Assembly (NCBI RefSeq): GCF_008710035.1
Contig: NZ_VYKI01000008.1
Location: forward strand, 57,396 to 121,395
DNA from: Stenotrophomonas cyclobalanopsidis
Lineage (GTDB): Bacteria; Pseudomonadota; Gammaproteobacteria; Xanthomonadales; Xanthomonadaceae
Reading direction: 5' to 3'
Length of the DNA: 64,000 bases
The notes under the pieces are model-generated. The model was not told the DNA's origin and ran no database searches. It was given only the letters and a program-made list of their open reading frames with translations. Both the position numbers and the translations under genes were made by a program. Positions 62,342 through 64,000 of this stretch are shown here, piece after piece. Each line of letters starts with the position of its first letter. Position 1 is the stretch's first letter.

Positions 62342-63126
62342 GGCGCGCGGCTGTCGTCCTTCGGATAGACCGCGAGGATGTCGCAGCCTGGGCGGGCGAA
62401 GCTGGGGGTGTAGGTGCGGCCGTCGCCCTCGATGCCCGAGGGCATCAGCACGATGCGGTCGCGGGGGTTGCCGCAGATCAGGCCGTTCTGCAGGCCGGAC
62501 TGGAAGTCCACGTCGGTGGCGCCGGCCAGGATCGAACAGCTGCTGGCCAGCTCCACGTGGTAATAGCGATGGCCACCATTGCGGCGCGGGTTGGTTTCCA
62601 CCACCACGCCTTCCGGGCTTTCGCTCCAGCCGCGAATGTTGCGGGTGGCGAAGCATACAGCCGACGAGGTCTGGAAGCTATGTGGGGTGTCGCCGCTGCG
62701 GCCTCCCCGGCCCTTTGCACTCACGGTCACACCGGGCAGGGTGGATGCGTACTGGCGGCTGCTTTCGCGGGCGATCGCGGCGAAACTGCGGCCGTCGATC
62801 GGCGTGACCGCTCTGACCGCGCAGCTTCGGCCGTCGACCACCACCCGTTCGCCTGGCTGGCCGCAGGCCCACCCCTGCGGGGCTTCCAGTCTGAGCACGT
62901 CGGCTTCGTTGACGCCCGGGCAGGCGGCGGCGAAATCAAGTTGGAAGGCCCGGCCCTGACCATCGGCGACGGCGATGGCGCCCGGCGTGTCCTGTTCCAC
63001 CTGCTGCACGTCGCGTGCATCGAGGCAGCCTGGTGCCGGCGGCGTACGCACTTCCCGTGCGTGCAGCGGCGTCACGACGGGGCTGGCAAGTGCCAGGGCG
63101 AGCAGCAATGGTCGGATATTCATCAT
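62338..63126 (-). CDS. secreted protein of two related cysteine-rich halves
   Basis: This 262-residue protein has a signal peptide (about 1-23, cut after LHA). No named family is assigned with confidence; a DUF6491-like fold is possible. Half one has cysteines at 34, 69, 88 and 102; half two at 158, 197, 218 and 248. The halves align through ARDVQQVEQ/TRNIRGWSE, FQLDFAAAC/YHVELASSC and CGQPGERVVV/CGNPRDRIVL. Four disulfides are likely. AAGGA precedes the double ATG. The stop codons of this gene and the amidohydrolase overlap by 4 bp. Confidence 0.8.
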   Translation of the reverse strand: MMNIRPLLLALALASPVVTPLHAREVRTPPAPGCLDARDVQQVEQDTPGAIAVADGQGRAFQLDFAAACPGVNEADVLRLEAPQGWACGQPGERVVVDGRSCAVRAVTPIDGRSFAAIARESSRQYASTLPGVTVSAKGRGGRSGDTPHSFQTSSAVCFATRNIRGWSESPEGVVVETNPRRNGGHRYYHVELASSCSILAGATDVDFQSGLQNGLICGNPRDRIVLMPSGIEGDGRTYTPSFARPGCDILAVYPKDDSRAP

Positions 63127-63226
63127 GCAATCCTTGCGGGGTGAACATCGTCCGAACATAGCATGCGGTCCTGCCCGCCTTGATGACTGCATTGCAGGCC
63201 GGACTGCGCACGCGCACACTGCCGCG

Positions 63227-63928
63227 ATGGGCGCCATCTTCCACCTGCGGCACTACGGCCAGTCAACGGGCCTGGACCGCCACGACTACGCACAGTGGGT
63301 GCTGCCGCTGCAGGGCGAGCTGCAGTTCGAGCTGGAAGGACGCGGCGGCCGTCTGGATCTGCTGCAGGGGGCCTTCGTTGCCGCCGGTGAGGCGCATGAC
63401 CAGGTGGCACATGGGCCGAACGGTTTCGTGATCGTCGATTGCGGCCCAGGCGTGCTCGATGACCTGACCCAGGAGCACCTCAGTCGCCAGCGCTGGCTGC
63501 ACCTGCCGCTGTCACTGCGCCAGCGCCTGGCCCAGGTGCGGGTCGGCGGCTGCATGCCTGAGCTGTTGGCTGACCTGCTGCGGGCGTTTGCCCCTGCGGG
63601 CAGTGGTGCGCGGCTGCAGGCCCTGTGTTCGGCCGTGCAGGCCGATCCCGGGCAAACGTGGCCGGTGGCGCGCATGGCGGCCCATGTTGGCGTCAGCGAA
63701 AGCCGGCTGCATGCCTTGTTCCAGCGTGAATTCGGGGTCAGTCCGCAGGCGTGGCTCAGCGCCAGCCGGCTGCGCTGGGCCAAGCATGCGCTGCTGACCA
63801 GCGCAGCGCCGATCAGCGAAATCGCGCTGGCGGCCGGCTATTCCGAGCAGAGCGCACTGACCCGTGCGCTGCGCCGCGAGACGGGGCTGACCCCGAGCGC
63901 CTGGCGGCGCGGGGATGCGTCTCTGTAG
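63227..63928 (+). CDS. AraC-family transcriptional regulator
   Basis: This 233-residue regulator has an N-terminal cupin-like sensor (about 1-85; LPLQGELQFELEG, GAFVAAGEAHDQVAHG) and a C-terminal double HTH (about 140-230; VGVSESRLHALFQREFGVSPQAW, AAGYSEQSALTRALRRETG). It is divergent from the two-half secreted protein, 100 bp away, and may control it. Its TAG stop lies in a GTAG that begins a SMAG element cut by the poly-G end. Confidence 0.91.
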   Translation: MGAIFHLRHYGQSTGLDRHDYAQWVLPLQGELQFELEGRGGRLDLLQGAFVAAGEAHDQVAHGPNGFVIVDCGPGVLDDLTQEHLSRQRWLHLPLSLRQRLAQVRVGGCMPELLADLLRAFAPAGSGARLQALCSAVQADPGQTWPVARMAAHVGVSESRLHALFQREFGVSPQAWLSASRLRWAKHALLTSAAPISEIALAAGYSEQSALTRALRRETGLTPSAWRRGDASL

Positions 63929-63934
63929 AGTCGA

Positions 63935-64000
63935 GGGGGGGGGGGGGGGGGGGGGCCCGCACCGCGGCGGGCGCCACAGGCTCAAAAGAGAGGGGTGGGG
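63935..64000. other. poly-G run and low-complexity end, probable artefact
   Basis: Twenty-one G residues (63935-63955) replace the expected palindrome after GTAGAGTCGAG. The bases that follow are unlike the rest of the window. This fits a sequencing or contig-end artefact. Confidence 0.8.

Overview
The window looks like chromosomal DNA of a Stenotrophomonas (S. maltophilia complex) or a close Xanthomonadaceae relative. G+C is high, the gene content is typical of that family, and many short palindromes begin with GTAG, the hallmark of the SMAG elements of S. maltophilia. Species assignment is inference from sequence style; no search was run. The left edge cuts a gene. The right edge ends in a 21-base poly-G run followed by low-complexity sequence, which is probably a contig-end artefact.

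Layout. 1-9.5 kb is sensory: a cut GAF protein, a Cache-GGDEF diguanylate cyclase, an SDR/AraC pair, two stand-alone BLUF photoreceptors, a PAS-rich hybrid histidine kinase, a single-domain receiver and a CsbD stress protein. 9.5-12 kb holds a TetR-controlled membrane gene with paired operators and a GlxA/FtrA-type regulator. 12-22.7 kb is a long same-strand block: TonB-dependent receptor, FMN reductase, DUF3088-like protein, two flavin monooxygenases, M20 deacylase, N-acetyltransferase, a fused ABC permease-ATPase and a periplasmic binding protein. Its parts match the Bacillus ytm/ytn and yxe systems that take up and degrade S-substituted cysteines. 22.8-28.2 kb has a LysR/quinone-reductase pair, an MBL hydrolase/TetR pair with duplicated operators, an APH-family kinase and a repeat-filled non-coding stretch. 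28.2-34.8 kb is housekeeping on the minus strand (EamA transporter, murB, pyrD, methyltransferase, DUF4190, SDR, ALDH7).

35.2-51.6 kb is a two-strand exopolysaccharide/capsule locus. The plus-strand arm has the initiating transferase, wzb-like phosphatase, wzc-like kinase, flippase, three glycosyltransferases, a polymerase and an acyltransferase. It meets, at a strong bidirectional terminator, a minus-strand arm of gfc/yjb type (GfcA-like Gly/Thr repeat protein, Wza, YjbF, YjbG, YjbH). A PAP2 phosphatase and tRNA-Arg(CCU) follow.

53.3-61.2 kb is a second signalling island: a divergent kinase/receiver pair, then an overlapping operon of triple-receiver hybrid kinase, CheR, CheB and receiver-kinase, followed by a third BLUF protein. 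No chemoreceptor gene is present. The window closes with a secreted Ntn hydrolase, a secreted protein built of two similar halves, and an AraC regulator.

SMAG repeats sit in most intergenic gaps. One inverted pair of 96 bp lies in frame inside the M20 deacylase gene, and in three genes the GTAG of a repeat supplies the TAG stop codon.
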